Notes under the pieces: model-generated | What the model saw: the letters and a program-made list of their open reading frames with translations, nothing else | Database searches by the model: none | What the model was told of the DNA's origin: nothing | Source of the DNA: JBBDYG01 sp040901765 | GTDB lineage: Bacteria; Planctomycetota; Planctomycetia; Pirellulales; Lacipirellulaceae | Direction: 5' to 3' | DNA: 47,084 nt | Assembly (NCBI GenBank): GCA_040901765.1 | Contig: JBBDYG010000021.1 | Location: 1 to 47,084 of the forward strand | Shown: piece by piece, positions 22,001 to 29,484 of the stretch | Layout: every line of letters starts with the position of its first letter | Numbering within the stretch: position 1 is the first letter of the stretch | Made by a program: the position numbers and the translations under genes

Positions 22001-22721
22001 ATTTGCCCTCGATTTTTGCGGCGCTCCGGCCGTCAACGATCTTGAGCTTTGTGGTTTCGTAGAAGGCTCGGAGGATGTCCGAGTCGAGGCTGTACTTGGG
22101 ATCCATCGCCCGGAGCAGCGTGACCACCGAAAACTTGCCGCTCTGATCGATGCGGACGGTAATGCTGTCCTTTTTCGTGGTGTTGACCTCGATCCAACTC
22201 CCCCGCTCGGGAATGACGCGGCAACTAAACACGCGGCGCTCGCCGGCCTCGACTTCTGAAACGAAATCGATACCGGGGCTGCGATGAAGCTGGCTGACGA
22301 CAACTCGCTCGGCGCCGTTAATGATGAACTCACCGCCGCCCATCATGATCGGCAAGTCGCCGAGATAAACCTCTTCTTCAATCGGCTGCTCCTTATTCAA
22401 AACCAGCCAGATGCGGAACGGTCGGCCGTAGGTGAGCCGCAACTGACGGCACTCGTCGGGTTCGTAGCGGGGCTTTCCTAACTCGTACCGCAGATAGTCG
22501 AGCTTGATCGATTTATCGTAACTCTCGATCGGGAAAATCTCGCGGAGGACACCTTCCAAGCCGGAATCTTTCCGCTTTTCGGGTCCGTCTGCGTACTGCA
22601 AAAAACGCTCGTAGCTCTCGGTCTGAATTTGGGTCAGATCGGGAATCGGATACATCTCCCGACCGCTGCCGAAGCGGCGGGTTTCGGGAGTGACGAGTCG
22701 TCGCTGCGCGGGAACAGCCAT
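19008..22721 (-). CDS. rpoB: RNA polymerase subunit beta
   Basis: This 1237-residue protein is the beta subunit of RNA polymerase. The start is the ATG giving [10 protein letters not shown], with TCTCCT on the complementary strand as ribosome-binding site. The rifampicin-binding cluster is at about residues 459-485 ([11 protein letters not shown]...[13 protein letters not shown]). The positions matching E. coli Gln513, Asp516, His526 and Ser531 keep the sensitive residues, while 514 and 515 are both Val. The block [17 protein letters not shown] follows. The C-terminal [20 protein letters not shown] is standard. The spacer before it to rplL is 241 bp, and the one after it to rpoC holds the transposase element. 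Confidence 0.98.
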   Translation of the reverse strand: [1237 protein letters not shown]

Positions 22722-22962
22722 AGGAGAATTACTCCGTTCCAGAAAAAACGAGAATCGCCGGGGCACCGAACCGATGTGCCGCGGGGCGCGCACTTAGGGC
22801 GGAAACCGGCCAACGCGGTGACCAAATGCAAGGATGGCAATCGAAACGGAAGCTCATGCACACGAGTCGCGAAGGAAGTCTCGAAGATCGATGCCACCTC
22901 CCCGGCAGGAGAGGCGGACCAAAGCGAGCACAATGGGCTGCTCGCGCAGCCCGATTTCGCGG

Positions 22963-23373
22963 CTACTTGATCGCGACTTTCGCGCCGGCTGCTTCGAGTT
23001 CCTTCTTGAGCTTCTCGGCATCTTCCTTCGAGACGCCTTCCTTCACCTTGCTCGGAACACCTTCCACCAAATCCTTGGCTTCCTTCAAACCCAGACCGGT
23101 CGCACTGCGGACGACCTTGATGACGTTGATCTTATTCTCGCCGAAGCTCTCCATGACCACATTGAATTCGGTCTGCTCTTCGACCGCGGCGGCTCCGCCG
23201 TCGCCGGCACCCGGCATGGCCATCATCATGCCACCACCGGCGGCTGGCTCAATGCCGTGAACGTCCTTGAGATAGTCGCTCAGTTCTTTGGCCTCTTTTA
23301 GCGTGAGGCTAACAATCTCGTCTCCCATCTTTTTCGACTTTGGGGAGAACTCCATAACGGCTGCTTCGCTCAT
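22963..23373 (-). CDS. rplL: 50S ribosomal protein L7/L12 (bL12)
   Basis: This 136-residue protein forms the ribosomal stalk, which recruits translation GTPases. The N-terminal dimerisation domain (LTLKEAKELSDYLKD) is followed by a Gly/Met/Ala hinge (about 45-62) and the C-terminal factor-binding domain (INVIKVVRSATGLGLKEAKDLVEGVP, quoted in part: KVVRSATGLGLKEAKDLV). It is about 12 residues longer than the E. coli form at the N-terminus. rplJ is 73 bp upstream. The 241 bases downstream, before rpoB, hold no gene I can support. Confidence 0.96.
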   Translation of the reverse strand: MSEAAVMEFSPKSKKMGDEIVSLTLKEAKELSDYLKDVHGIEPAAGGGMMMAMPGAGDGGAAAVEEQTEFNVVMESFGENKINVIKVVRSATGLGLKEAKDLVEGVPSKVKEGVSKEDAEKLKKELEAAGAKVAIK

Positions 23374-23446
23374 GATTTTCTGTCCTTTCGCGCGGGGGGG
23401 CGCTCGCGCCCGAGTTTATAGTGTTTGGTGCCGGTGATTTGTATGG

Positions 23447-24043
23447 TTATTGTGGTGCCGCTGCGTTTTGCGCATCCGGCGATGTTTGCCCGTCGGCGAC
23501 TGCTTCATCGGCGATTGGCTCGCCGCCTTCTCCTTCGCCTTTCTTTTCGATCTGGCTGGCAAGCTTGCTGCCTGGACCCAATAATTGAGCCGATAGGGTC
23601 ATGCCCGGGCTAAGGATCTGACCAATCAACAGGCTCAGTTGCTCGCCGCGACTGGGCCATTTGCTGACCGCCTTGACCTCCTCGGAGCTGAGCTTGGCGC
23701 CATCCATCACCCCGCCTTTGGGGGCGAAATGAGTGAAATCCTTTCCGTCGGCAATAGCGATGACTTCTTTGGCCAGCGAGATAATGTCCTCGCCGCCCCA
23801 CACGACCGCCAACGCACCTTCCGCTCCTTCGAACGCCGGGGCCAAAGTGGTCCCCTCCGATGCCCGACGAGCCAAACTGTTCTTCACCACCATCAGGTGA
23901 ATGTTCTTCTGCCGCAGCCGCTTCCGCAACGCGACATTCATATTCATTTCCATCCCCACAATGTCCACCACCAGCGCATCGGAGACTCCGCTCCAACGCT
24001 CGGTCAACACGCGGGTCATCAAGTCTTTGACGTATTTGCTCAT
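23447..24043 (-). CDS. rplJ: 50S ribosomal protein L10 (uL10)
   Basis: This 198-residue protein anchors the L7/L12 stalk to 23S rRNA. The ATG at 24043 gives MSKYVKDLMTRVL; the in-frame sequence further up is within an inverted repeat. It contains the N-terminal RNA-binding domain with KNSLARRAS (about 60-68). Low-complexity Gly/Glu and Ala/Asp residues form an extra C-terminal tail of about 30 residues. In many bacteria L10-L12 represses its own mRNA leader; here the leader is replaced or overlapped by a 90-bp palindrome (24053-24140). Confidence 0.94.
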   Translation of the reverse strand: MSKYVKDLMTRVLTERWSGVSDALVVDIVGMEMNMNVALRKRLRQKNIHLMVVKNSLARRASEGTTLAPAFEGAEGALAVVWGGEDIISLAKEVIAIADGKDFTHFAPKGGVMDGAKLSSEEVKAVSKWPSRGEQLSLLIGQILSPGMTLSAQLLGPGSKLASQIEKKGEGEGGEPIADEAVADGQTSPDAQNAAAPQ

Positions 24044-24052
24044 GGCTTGAAA

Positions 24053-24140
24053 AGCTGTTAGCAATTAGCTATTAGCCGTTAGTTCCCTATTTCGCATCTG
24101 CTATTCTGGTCATATGGCTAGTAGCTAACTGCTAATAGCT
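24053..24140. repeat. GCTATTAGC-type palindrome (rplA/rplJ junction)
   Basis: Arms 24053-24076 and 24117-24140 are complementary at 21 of 24 positions, with a 40-base loop. It fills the whole rplA-rplJ spacer, where the L10 autoregulatory leader normally is. Confidence 0.78.
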
Positions 24141-24144
24141 CCTC

Positions 24145-24825
24145 TCACACGGCAAGCCGCACACTGGGGCTCATGGTCGCCGACAGGTGCGCACTTTTGA
24201 CGTAAGTCCCTTTTACTGAACTGGGCTTCGCGCTGAGTATTTTGTCGATAAAGGCCTGGGCATTCTCGGCGAGCTTGTCGGCATCAAAGCTGAGCTTGCC
24301 GACAATCGCGTGAACGTTGCCCGCCTTATCGTTGCGGAACTCGACTTTGCCTGCTTTGTATTCGCTGACCGTCTTGGCAACGTCAGGCGTGACGGTCCCC
24401 GCACGGGGCGAGGGCATCAGGCCTCGTGGCCCGAGCACCTTTCCCAAAGGACCGACAATCTTCATCATGTCGGGCGCGGCAATGCAAACATCGAAATCGG
24501 TCCAGCCGTCGGTGATTTTCTTGGCGAGATCTTCCTCGCCAACGTAATCGGCGCCCGCTTGCTTGGCCGCCTCGGCCAGGGGGCCTTTGGCGAACACCAG
24601 CACCCGTTGCGACCTTCCGATTCCGTGCGGAAGTACGATCGAGCCGCGGACAATTTGGTCGGCCTGTGCGTCGTCAACGCCTAATCGGATGGCAACTTCC
24701 ACCGACTGGTCGAACTTCGTACCGCTAAAACCTTTGAGCTTCTCCACCGCTTTGGGCACCGGGAGTGCTTCCTTCGGTTGCTTGACTTGGAGCGATCGGA
24801 ACCGCTTGGATTGCTTGGTTGCCAT
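24145..24825 (-). CDS. rplA: 50S ribosomal protein L1 (uL1)
   Basis: At 226 residues it has normal length. It forms the mobile L1 stalk near the E site and in many bacteria represses the rplKA operon. Recognisable segments are the FDQSVEVAIRLGVD (about 38-51) start of the RNA-binding domain, the LGPRGLMPSPRAGTVT block (about 131-146) and KAGKVEFRNDKAGNVHAIVG. It lies between rplK (118 bp upstream) and rplJ. Confidence 0.96.
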   Translation of the reverse strand: MATKQSKRFRSLQVKQPKEALPVPKAVEKLKGFSGTKFDQSVEVAIRLGVDDAQADQIVRGSIVLPHGIGRSQRVLVFAKGPLAEAAKQAGADYVGEEDLAKKITDGWTDFDVCIAAPDMMKIVGPLGKVLGPRGLMPSPRAGTVTPDVAKTVSEYKAGKVEFRNDKAGNVHAIVGKLSFDADKLAENAQAFIDKILSAKPSSVKGTYVKSAHLSATMSPSVRLAV

Positions 24826-24943
24826 GTTAATGACTGAGAACTGTCCGCGACCTATGCATGACGGGTGTCAGCGACAGGTCGCGAAATTGAAAAACCGTGT
24901 GCGAAAGGGAATCCCTCAATATACGCGCGCCGAGCCGGAAAGG

Positions 24944-25369
24944 TTAGCCCTCGACGACCAATCCCATGCTCCGGGCGGTTCCGGCGATCATTTGGACCGC
25001 GTGATCCAGGTCGCGGGCATTGAGGTCGTTCATTTTCGTGTTCGCGATTTCCTCAAGTTGGGCCCGGCTGACCGTGCCCACTTTCGTCTTATTTGGCTCG
25101 GGGGAACCTTTGGCGAGCTTCGCCGACTTCTTCAGCAGCACCGCAGCCGGCGGGCTTTTTGTGTAAAAGTCGAAGGAGCGGTCGTTATAAACGCTCACCA
25201 CGACGGGGATCATCATCCCGCCCGCTTCGCGGGTCTTCTCGTTGAACTGCTGAACGAATTGCCCCAAATTGATGCCATATTTGCCGAGCGACGTGCCCAC
25301 CGGCGGGGCCGGCGTCGCCTGCCCGCCGGGAATTTGGAACTTCGCAACGCCTACCAATTGTTTTGCCAT
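24944..25369 (-). CDS. rplK: 50S ribosomal protein L11 (uL11)
   Basis: At 141 residues it has normal length. It binds the GTPase-associated centre of 23S rRNA and is needed for stringent-response signalling. The ATG at 25369 has GGAGAA upstream and gives MAKQLVGVAKFQIPGGQATP, including the PAPPVG proline motif. The remaining frame upstream runs into a palindrome. The C-terminal RNA-binding domain ends with ARSMGLVVEG. The nusG stop lies 93 bp upstream, with a long inverted repeat between. Confidence 0.96.
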   Translation of the reverse strand: MAKQLVGVAKFQIPGGQATPAPPVGTSLGKYGINLGQFVQQFNEKTREAGGMMIPVVVSVYNDRSFDFYTKSPPAAVLLKKSAKLAKGSPEPNKTKVGTVSRAQLEEIANTKMNDLNARDLDHAVQMIAGTARSMGLVVEG

Positions 25370-25381
25370 TTGTTCTCCGTC

Positions 25382-25459
25382 GGCTGTCGGCTGTCGGTTA
25401 TCGGCTGTCGGCCAGACGCTAAGTTCTGGCCGACAGCCGACAGCCAATAGCCGACAGCC
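25382..25459. repeat. CGGCTGTCGGCTATCGGC-type palindrome (nusG/rplK junction)
   Basis: Arms 25382-25416 and 25425-25459 are complementary at about 31 of 35 positions with a loop of only 8 bases, so the transcript must fold into a very stable stem. It lies 3 bp from the nusG stop. Same family as 13214-13326 and 28462-28533. Confidence 0.88.
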
Positions 25460-25462
25460 AAA

Positions 25463-26323
25463 TTAAACCACTTCAACTTGCCAATAATCGAACTCGACGG
25501 GCGTGCTGCGGCCGAAAATGCTGATCATCACCGTCACCCGGCCGCTCGCCTCGTCGATTGTGTGAACTTCGCCTTCAAAACTCTCGAAATTGCCTTCTTT
25601 GATTTTGACCTTGTCTCCCGGCTGAAACTTCAGCTTCAGTTTGGGCGCCTCGTCGGCGATCTCTTCCTCCGATTGGAGGATTTTCGCGATTTCTTCCGGC
25701 CGCATGGGCGAAGGCTTCCCCGCCGCGCCCGTGAAGTCGCCAATGCCGGCCGTTTCGCGGACGGCGAACCACGTGTCGTCGTTCAAATGCATCTGCACGA
25801 CGATATAACCCGGCCACAACTTCCGCTCGACGATCTTTTTCTTACCCGCCTTGAACTCCGTGACCTTCTCCGTGGGCACAAGAATTTGGCCGAAATAGCG
25901 ATCGAAACCCTCGATGGCCACCTTCCGCTGCAGTGCCTCGGTAATCGTCCGCTCTCGGTTGCTCTGCACCTTGAGGATGTACCAATCCATTTGAACATCG
26001 TCGTTGCTCGTGTCGATCAGTTCGATCGGACCGCGCGGCGCGACCGGCTCGTCTTCTTGCTCGTCTCCTTCGTGGATAATGTCTTCGTCCAGAATCTGAC
26101 TTGCAGCCGCTGCGTCGGATTCTTGGCTTTCATTCCCCTGGTCGTCGTCAGCAACCCAATCTCCGCTGACCGAGGCGGCAATCTGCGGCGAAACCTCCCG
26201 CTCATCGGCCGGGCCGCCCGCGCCGTTTTCGGGCGAAGCAAGGGCCCGATCGTCACCGGAAATGGCTTCCGCTTGTGTCGGTAGTGGAGAATTCTCGTCC
26301 AAGAGTGCCTTTCGCGTAGTCAA
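25463..26323 (-). CDS. nusG: Transcription antitermination factor NusG with acidic N-terminal extension
   Basis: This is a 286-residue protein. The NusG core starts at about residue 112 (MDWYILKVQSNRE) and contains the NGN domain and the C-terminal KOW motif (FQPGDKVKIKEGNFESFEGE). Before it are about 110 residues rich in Asp, Glu, Ala and Ser with no predicted fold. The extended start is a TTG at 26323, 13 bp after the secE stop; the only ATG is at 25990, directly before the core. I favour the long form because the extension has no stop codons, has a strongly biased coding composition and closes the gap to secE. NusG links RNA polymerase to Rho or to the ribosome. Confidence 0.9.
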   Translation of the reverse strand: MTTRKALLDENSPLPTQAEAISGDDRALASPENGAGGPADEREVSPQIAASVSGDWVADDDQGNESQESDAAAASQILDEDIIHEGDEQEDEPVAPRGPIELIDTSNDDVQMDWYILKVQSNRERTITEALQRKVAIEGFDRYFGQILVPTEKVTEFKAGKKKIVERKLWPGYIVVQMHLNDDTWFAVRETAGIGDFTGAAGKPSPMRPEEIAKILQSEEEIADEAPKLKLKFQPGDKVKIKEGNFESFEGEVHTIDEASGRVTVMISIFGRSTPVEFDYWQVEVV

Positions 26324-26336
26324 AACGATCGATGCA

Positions 26337-26822
26337 TCAGGTGCCAGAAAACAGCGCTAGGAGCTTGTTCCAACCAACGGGCACTAAAGTGAGCAAGAAA
26401 TCGTAGGTGGCCAGCAACGCCGCCAAAAAGAATATCATCAAAATCACCACCAACGAAGCTTTAAACAGTTCGCTTCGCGCGGGCCAGGACACCTTGTTCA
26501 TTTCCGCTTCCACGGAGATTAAGAAGTCGGCGAAAGCGGGCATCTGCACAGCGCGGAAGGCCGCCCAACTACCCAACGCGAACAACAACAGCGGCACGGA
26601 ATAACTGCGAGAACTGTAAAAGGAATTGAGCCACCAGTTGCCATCGGCCGCGCCCGCCGCAGACGGACTCGTGATTCCCGCCCCGCCCATCCAGATGTGC
26701 AGCCGCCACGCGCCCAAGGCGATGATCGCCAGCAGCGTAAAGAATGTCGCTTGGCGCGCAATTCGGCCCTGGCTCCGCTTGTAGAAGCCAAAGTGAAACA
26801 ATTCCTGAAAAAATGCGGTCAC
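26337..26822 (-). CDS. secE: Preprotein translocase subunit SecE
   Basis: This is a 161-residue membrane protein starting at GTG 26822. Three hydrophobic segments are visible (about 25-45, 77-94 and 121-146). The conserved SecE helix, VEAEMNKVSWPARSEL, lies at about 104-119, just before the last membrane helix. SecE clamps SecY in the protein-export channel. The longer three-helix form resembles enterobacterial SecE. tRNA-Trp lies 110 bp upstream, nusG 13 bp downstream. Confidence 0.93.
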   Translation of the reverse strand: MTAFFQELFHFGFYKRSQGRIARQATFFTLLAIIALGAWRLHIWMGGAGITSPSAAGAADGNWWLNSFYSSRSYSVPLLLFALGSWAAFRAVQMPAFADFLISVEAEMNKVSWPARSELFKASLVVILMIFFLAALLATYDFLLTLVPVGWNKLLALFSGT

Positions 26823-26931
26823 AATGAACTCTGCCTATGGTGCTTCCGTGATCTTTCTTTCCCCGACGGGGAACGGGGGGTGTTCCCCGCGGCGACCGTA
26901 GGTCGCCGGCTATTGCAATTGCGTCCAGCAG

Positions 26932-27004
26932 CAGGGGTGGTGGGACTCGAACTCACAACCCCCGGTTTTGGAGACCGGTGCTCTGCCAATTGAGCTACAC
27001 CCCT
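26932..27004 (-). tRNA. tRNA-Trp (CCA)
   Basis: This 73-base gene folds as a cloverleaf. The acceptor stem AGGGGTG pairs with CACCCCT, with discriminator G. The anticodon loop CTCCAAA is closed by CCGGT/ACCGG. A T-loop GAGTTCGAGTC-type arm is present. CCA is not encoded. It sits between tuf and secE, as in many bacteria. Confidence 0.96.
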
Positions 27005-27009
27005 GTGGG

Positions 27010-27101
27010 AAATGACGAATGACGAATTTCCGAATGACGAATGAAAGAGCTTAAACCACACTCTCCGTCATTCGTCATTCGTGCTTCGTCATTCGTCATT
27101 T
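27010..27101. repeat. TGACGAATGACGAA-type palindrome (tuf/tRNA-Trp junction)
   Basis: The left arm 27010-27044 and right arm 27068-27101 are near-complementary and are themselves built of TGACGAA repeats. It fills almost all of the space between tuf and tRNA-Trp. Confidence 0.88.
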
Positions 27102-27107
27102 CATGGT

Positions 27108-28307
27108 TTATTCCAAAATCTTCGTTACCACGCCGGACCCCACGGTCTTACCGCCTTCGCGGATGGCGAAGCGGACGCCGTTGTCCATTGCGATTGGTTT
27201 GGACAGTTCGATGCTCAGTCGGGCGTTGTCGCCGGGCATGCACATCTCCACGTCGCCCATCAGGTTCGAGGATCCAGTTACGTCCGTGGTGCGGAAGTAG
27301 AACTGCGGGCGATAGCCGCTGAAGAATGGCGTGTGCCGACCCCCTTCTTCCTTGGCCAGAACGTAGACTTCGGCTTCAAACTTGGTGTGCGGGGTGATCG
27401 AGCCGGGCTTGGCGAGCACCTGGCCGCGCTGGATGTCTTCTCGCTTCACACCTCGGAGCAAGCAGCCGACGTTGTCGCCCGCCTGACCTTGGTCGAGCGT
27501 TTTGTTGAACATCTCGACTCCGGTGCAGGTGGTCTTGCTGGGCGCGGCGGTGAGGCCGACCAACTCGACTTCGTCGCCCACTTTGACGATGCCGCGCTCG
27601 ATGCGGCCTGTCGCCACCGTGCCGCGGCCTTCGATCGAGAACACGTCTTCGATCGCCATCATGAACGGCTTGTCCACTTCGCGCACCGGCTCGAGAATGT
27701 AAGCGTCGATGGCTTCCATCAACTCGGTAATGGGCTTGGCGGCAGCGGGATCGGTCGGGTTATCGTACGCCAACTTTGCCGCACCCTTGATCAACGGAAC
27801 TTCGTCGCCCGGAAAGCCGTGGTTGGTGAGCAATTCACGAATCTCAAGCTCGACCAATTCCAGCAGTTCCGGATCGTCGACCAAGTCGCACTTGTTCAGA
27901 AATACCACGATCCGGGGCACACCGACCTGGCGGGCCAGAAGAATGTGCTCGCGCGTCTGGGGCATCGGGCCGTCGGCAGCCGAAACGACCAGAATCGCTC
28001 CGTCCATTTGAGCGGCCCCAGTAATCATGTTTTTGATGAAGTCGGCGTGACCCGGGCAGTCGATGTGAGCGTAGTGCCGCTTGTCGCTCTCATACTCCAC
28101 GTGGGCAGCGGCAATCGTCACGGTCTTGGTTGCGTCGCGAACCGTGCCGCCCTTGGCGATGTCCGCGTACGACTTGGTCTTGGCCAAACCCTTGGTGGCC
28201 TGTACCTGCAGAATCGAACCCGTCAGGGTCGTCTTACCGTGATCGATGTGTCCGATCGTGCCCACGTTCACGTGGGGCTTCTTACGTTGAAAAATGTCCT
28301 TTGCCAT
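27108..28307 (-). CDS. tuf: Elongation factor Tu with atypical switch I
   Basis: This 399-residue GTPase delivers aminoacyl-tRNA to the ribosome. Motifs: GHIDHGKT at 19-26, DCPGH at 83-87, NKCD at 138-141, followed by the usual domains II and III (VFSIEGRGTVATGRIERG). Switch I is unusual. Where E. coli has ARGITI preceded by an Asn-Ala-Pro-Glu-Glu run, this protein has GGTVRDATKTVTI (53-65). The Mg-contacting Thr (Thr64) is kept, but Arg-Gly becomes Lys61-Thr62. I checked this by translating the minus strand at 28081-28170. Flanks: tRNA-Thr(GGU) upstream, tRNA-Trp downstream. Confidence 0.97.
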   Translation of the reverse strand: MAKDIFQRKKPHVNVGTIGHIDHGKTTLTGSILQVQATKGLAKTKSYADIAKGGTVRDATKTVTIAAAHVEYESDKRHYAHIDCPGHADFIKNMITGAAQMDGAILVVSAADGPMPQTREHILLARQVGVPRIVVFLNKCDLVDDPELLELVELEIRELLTNHGFPGDEVPLIKGAAKLAYDNPTDPAAAKPITELMEAIDAYILEPVREVDKPFMMAIEDVFSIEGRGTVATGRIERGIVKVGDEVELVGLTAAPSKTTCTGVEMFNKTLDQGQAGDNVGCLLRGVKREDIQRGQVLAKPGSITPHTKFEAEVYVLAKEEGGRHTPFFSGYRPQFYFRTTDVTGSSNLMGDVEMCMPGDNARLSIELSKPIAMDNGVRFAIREGGKTVGSGVVTKILE

Positions 28308-28381
28308 GTTTCTCCCTAGCTCACAATGAGGGGTACGAAATGTTGTTTGATCTCAAAGGCGAAATTAACGGATAATCCAAA

Positions 28382-28454
<73 letters not shown>

Positions 28455-28461
28455 CGAGAAA

Positions 28462-28533
28462 GGCTCTCGGCTGCCGGCTGTCGGCTATCGGCCCTCTTGC
28501 AGGCCGACAGCCGATAGCCGATAGCTGATAGCC
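28462..28533. repeat. CGGCTGTCGGCTATCGGC-type palindrome (tRNA-Gly/tRNA-Thr junction)
   Basis: Arms 28462-28493 and 28502-28533 are imperfectly complementary with an 8-base loop. It occupies nearly the entire spacer between two tRNA genes, so any transcript spanning both tRNAs carries this stem. Confidence 0.85.
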
Positions 28534-28540
28534 CTTCCAA

Positions 28541-28611
28541 AGCGGGTGAAGGGAATCGAACCCTCGTCTTCAGCTTGGAAGGCTATTGCTCTACCATTGA
28601 GCTACACCCGC
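28541..28611 (-). tRNA. tRNA-Gly (TCC)
   Basis: This is a 71-base gene with acceptor GCGGGTG/CACCCGC and discriminator T. The anticodon loop is CTTCCAA, giving TCC (Gly). The anticodon stem (ATAGC/GCTGA) has an A-A mismatch at 27-43 and a U-G pair at 28-42. It matches glyT in the E. coli thrU-tyrU-glyT-thrT-tufB cluster. Confidence 0.94.
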
Positions 28612-28617
28612 ACATGG

Positions 28618-28726
28618 ATTTCTGATTTGGGATTGAAGAAGAATACACAAGGCTCCATTTCAACGATCACAGTAAATTCCGTCACGTTCTTCAAATCTGC
28701 AATCAAAAATCCCAAATCTGAAATTT
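28618..28726. repeat. AATCCCAAATCTGAAAT-type palindrome (tRNA-Tyr/tRNA-Gly junction)
   Basis: The left arm (28618-28641) and right arm (28687-28726) are imperfect reverse complements. A related AATCCCAAATCTGAAATCCC sequence occurs at about 44121-44140. Confidence 0.72.
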
Positions 28727-28730
28727 CAAC

Positions 28731-28813
28731 TGGGGGGTGTAGGATTCGAACCTACGAAGGCATAAGCCATCAGATTTACAGTCTGACCCGTTTGACCGCT
28801 TCGGTAACCCCCC
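28731..28813 (-). tRNA. tRNA-Tyr (GTA)
   Basis: This is an 83-base class II tRNA with a long variable arm. The acceptor GGGGGGT pairs with ACCCCCC; the discriminator is A. The anticodon loop TGTAAAT gives GTA (Tyr). Confidence 0.96.
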
Positions 28814-29040
28814 GGCTTTCGCTCGATCGCGAGAGGCGGCGGCCCGGGTGCTCACCCAGCCTGCCGAATGAACGCCATTCCGACACTGCTGGAAGCGATA
28901 CCTCGCCGGTCGCGAGTGGACAGGCGCGCGATCCCGACAACAAACTCGCGGCTACAAAACCTCCGGCAATAACCCGCAGGAGCCTCCGTGCTGCCCCGGT
29001 GAAGGAGCAAATACCGTCCGTCTGCGGGATAGCGCAAACG

Positions 29041-29113
29041 AGCTAGCGGAGGGAATTGAACCCACAACCTGCTGATTACAAATCAGCTGCTCTGCCAATT
29101 GAGCTACGCTAGC
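29041..29113 (-). tRNA. tRNA-Thr (TGT)
   Basis: This 73-base cloverleaf has acceptor GCTAGCG/CGCTAGC and discriminator T. The anticodon stem-loop GCTGA-TTTGTAA-TCAGC gives TGT (Thr). It is the first gene of the minus-strand block. The 227 bases between it and tRNA-Tyr hold no gene I can support. Confidence 0.96.
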
Positions 29114-29148
29114 CAACGCCGGGCGGGGGAAACTCATGCGAATCAGTT

Positions 29149-29176
29149 ATCATACCGCTCGGGAAAAGCCCTGCAA
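29149..29176 (-). promoter_or_regulatory. Candidate promoter of the tRNA-tuf-rif-str block
   Basis: Read on the minus strand, TTGCAG (29176-29171) and TATGAT (29154-29149) are separated by 16 bases, and the tRNA-Thr 5' end is 35 bases after the -10 box. The -10 matches five of six consensus bases, the -35 only three. Position and orientation fit the start of the block. Confidence 0.4.
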
Positions 29177-29484
29177 GGCCGGTCTCCGGCAAAAAGCGGG
29201 CCAGTCCTGCGAACAGGTGTCGCCCCAAAGGTCACACTTCAGCGAAATCAGCCGCCCGCACTCCTGACCACTCGGCCATGGCGTCGGTTCGCGGCGGAAC
29301 CGCCAACATAAGCCGTATCACCCCAACGAAACCCTCCAAGCCGTCACAAAATCTTTGACAACGACCACGATCCCAGTAAGCTGAATCGCTGGGGCCGGGT
29401 TATCCGAGTTCGCGTTTCAGGCTGTTTCCTCGTGCGCTCATTCCCACCGTTGTCTATTCCAAGCGACTCGATCCATTGACATCT
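29177..29484 (+). other. Intergenic region between divergent units, no gene
   Basis: This 308-base stretch separates the minus-strand block from the plus-strand sugar dehydrogenase. I see no supported gene. TTGACA occurs at about 29353 on the plus strand, without a convincing -10 at proper distance. Confidence 0.4.

Noticed and set aside
29220..29300. tRNA-like D-arm sequence near the promoter of the block
   Set aside because: I could not fold an acceptor stem or anticodon arm around it.
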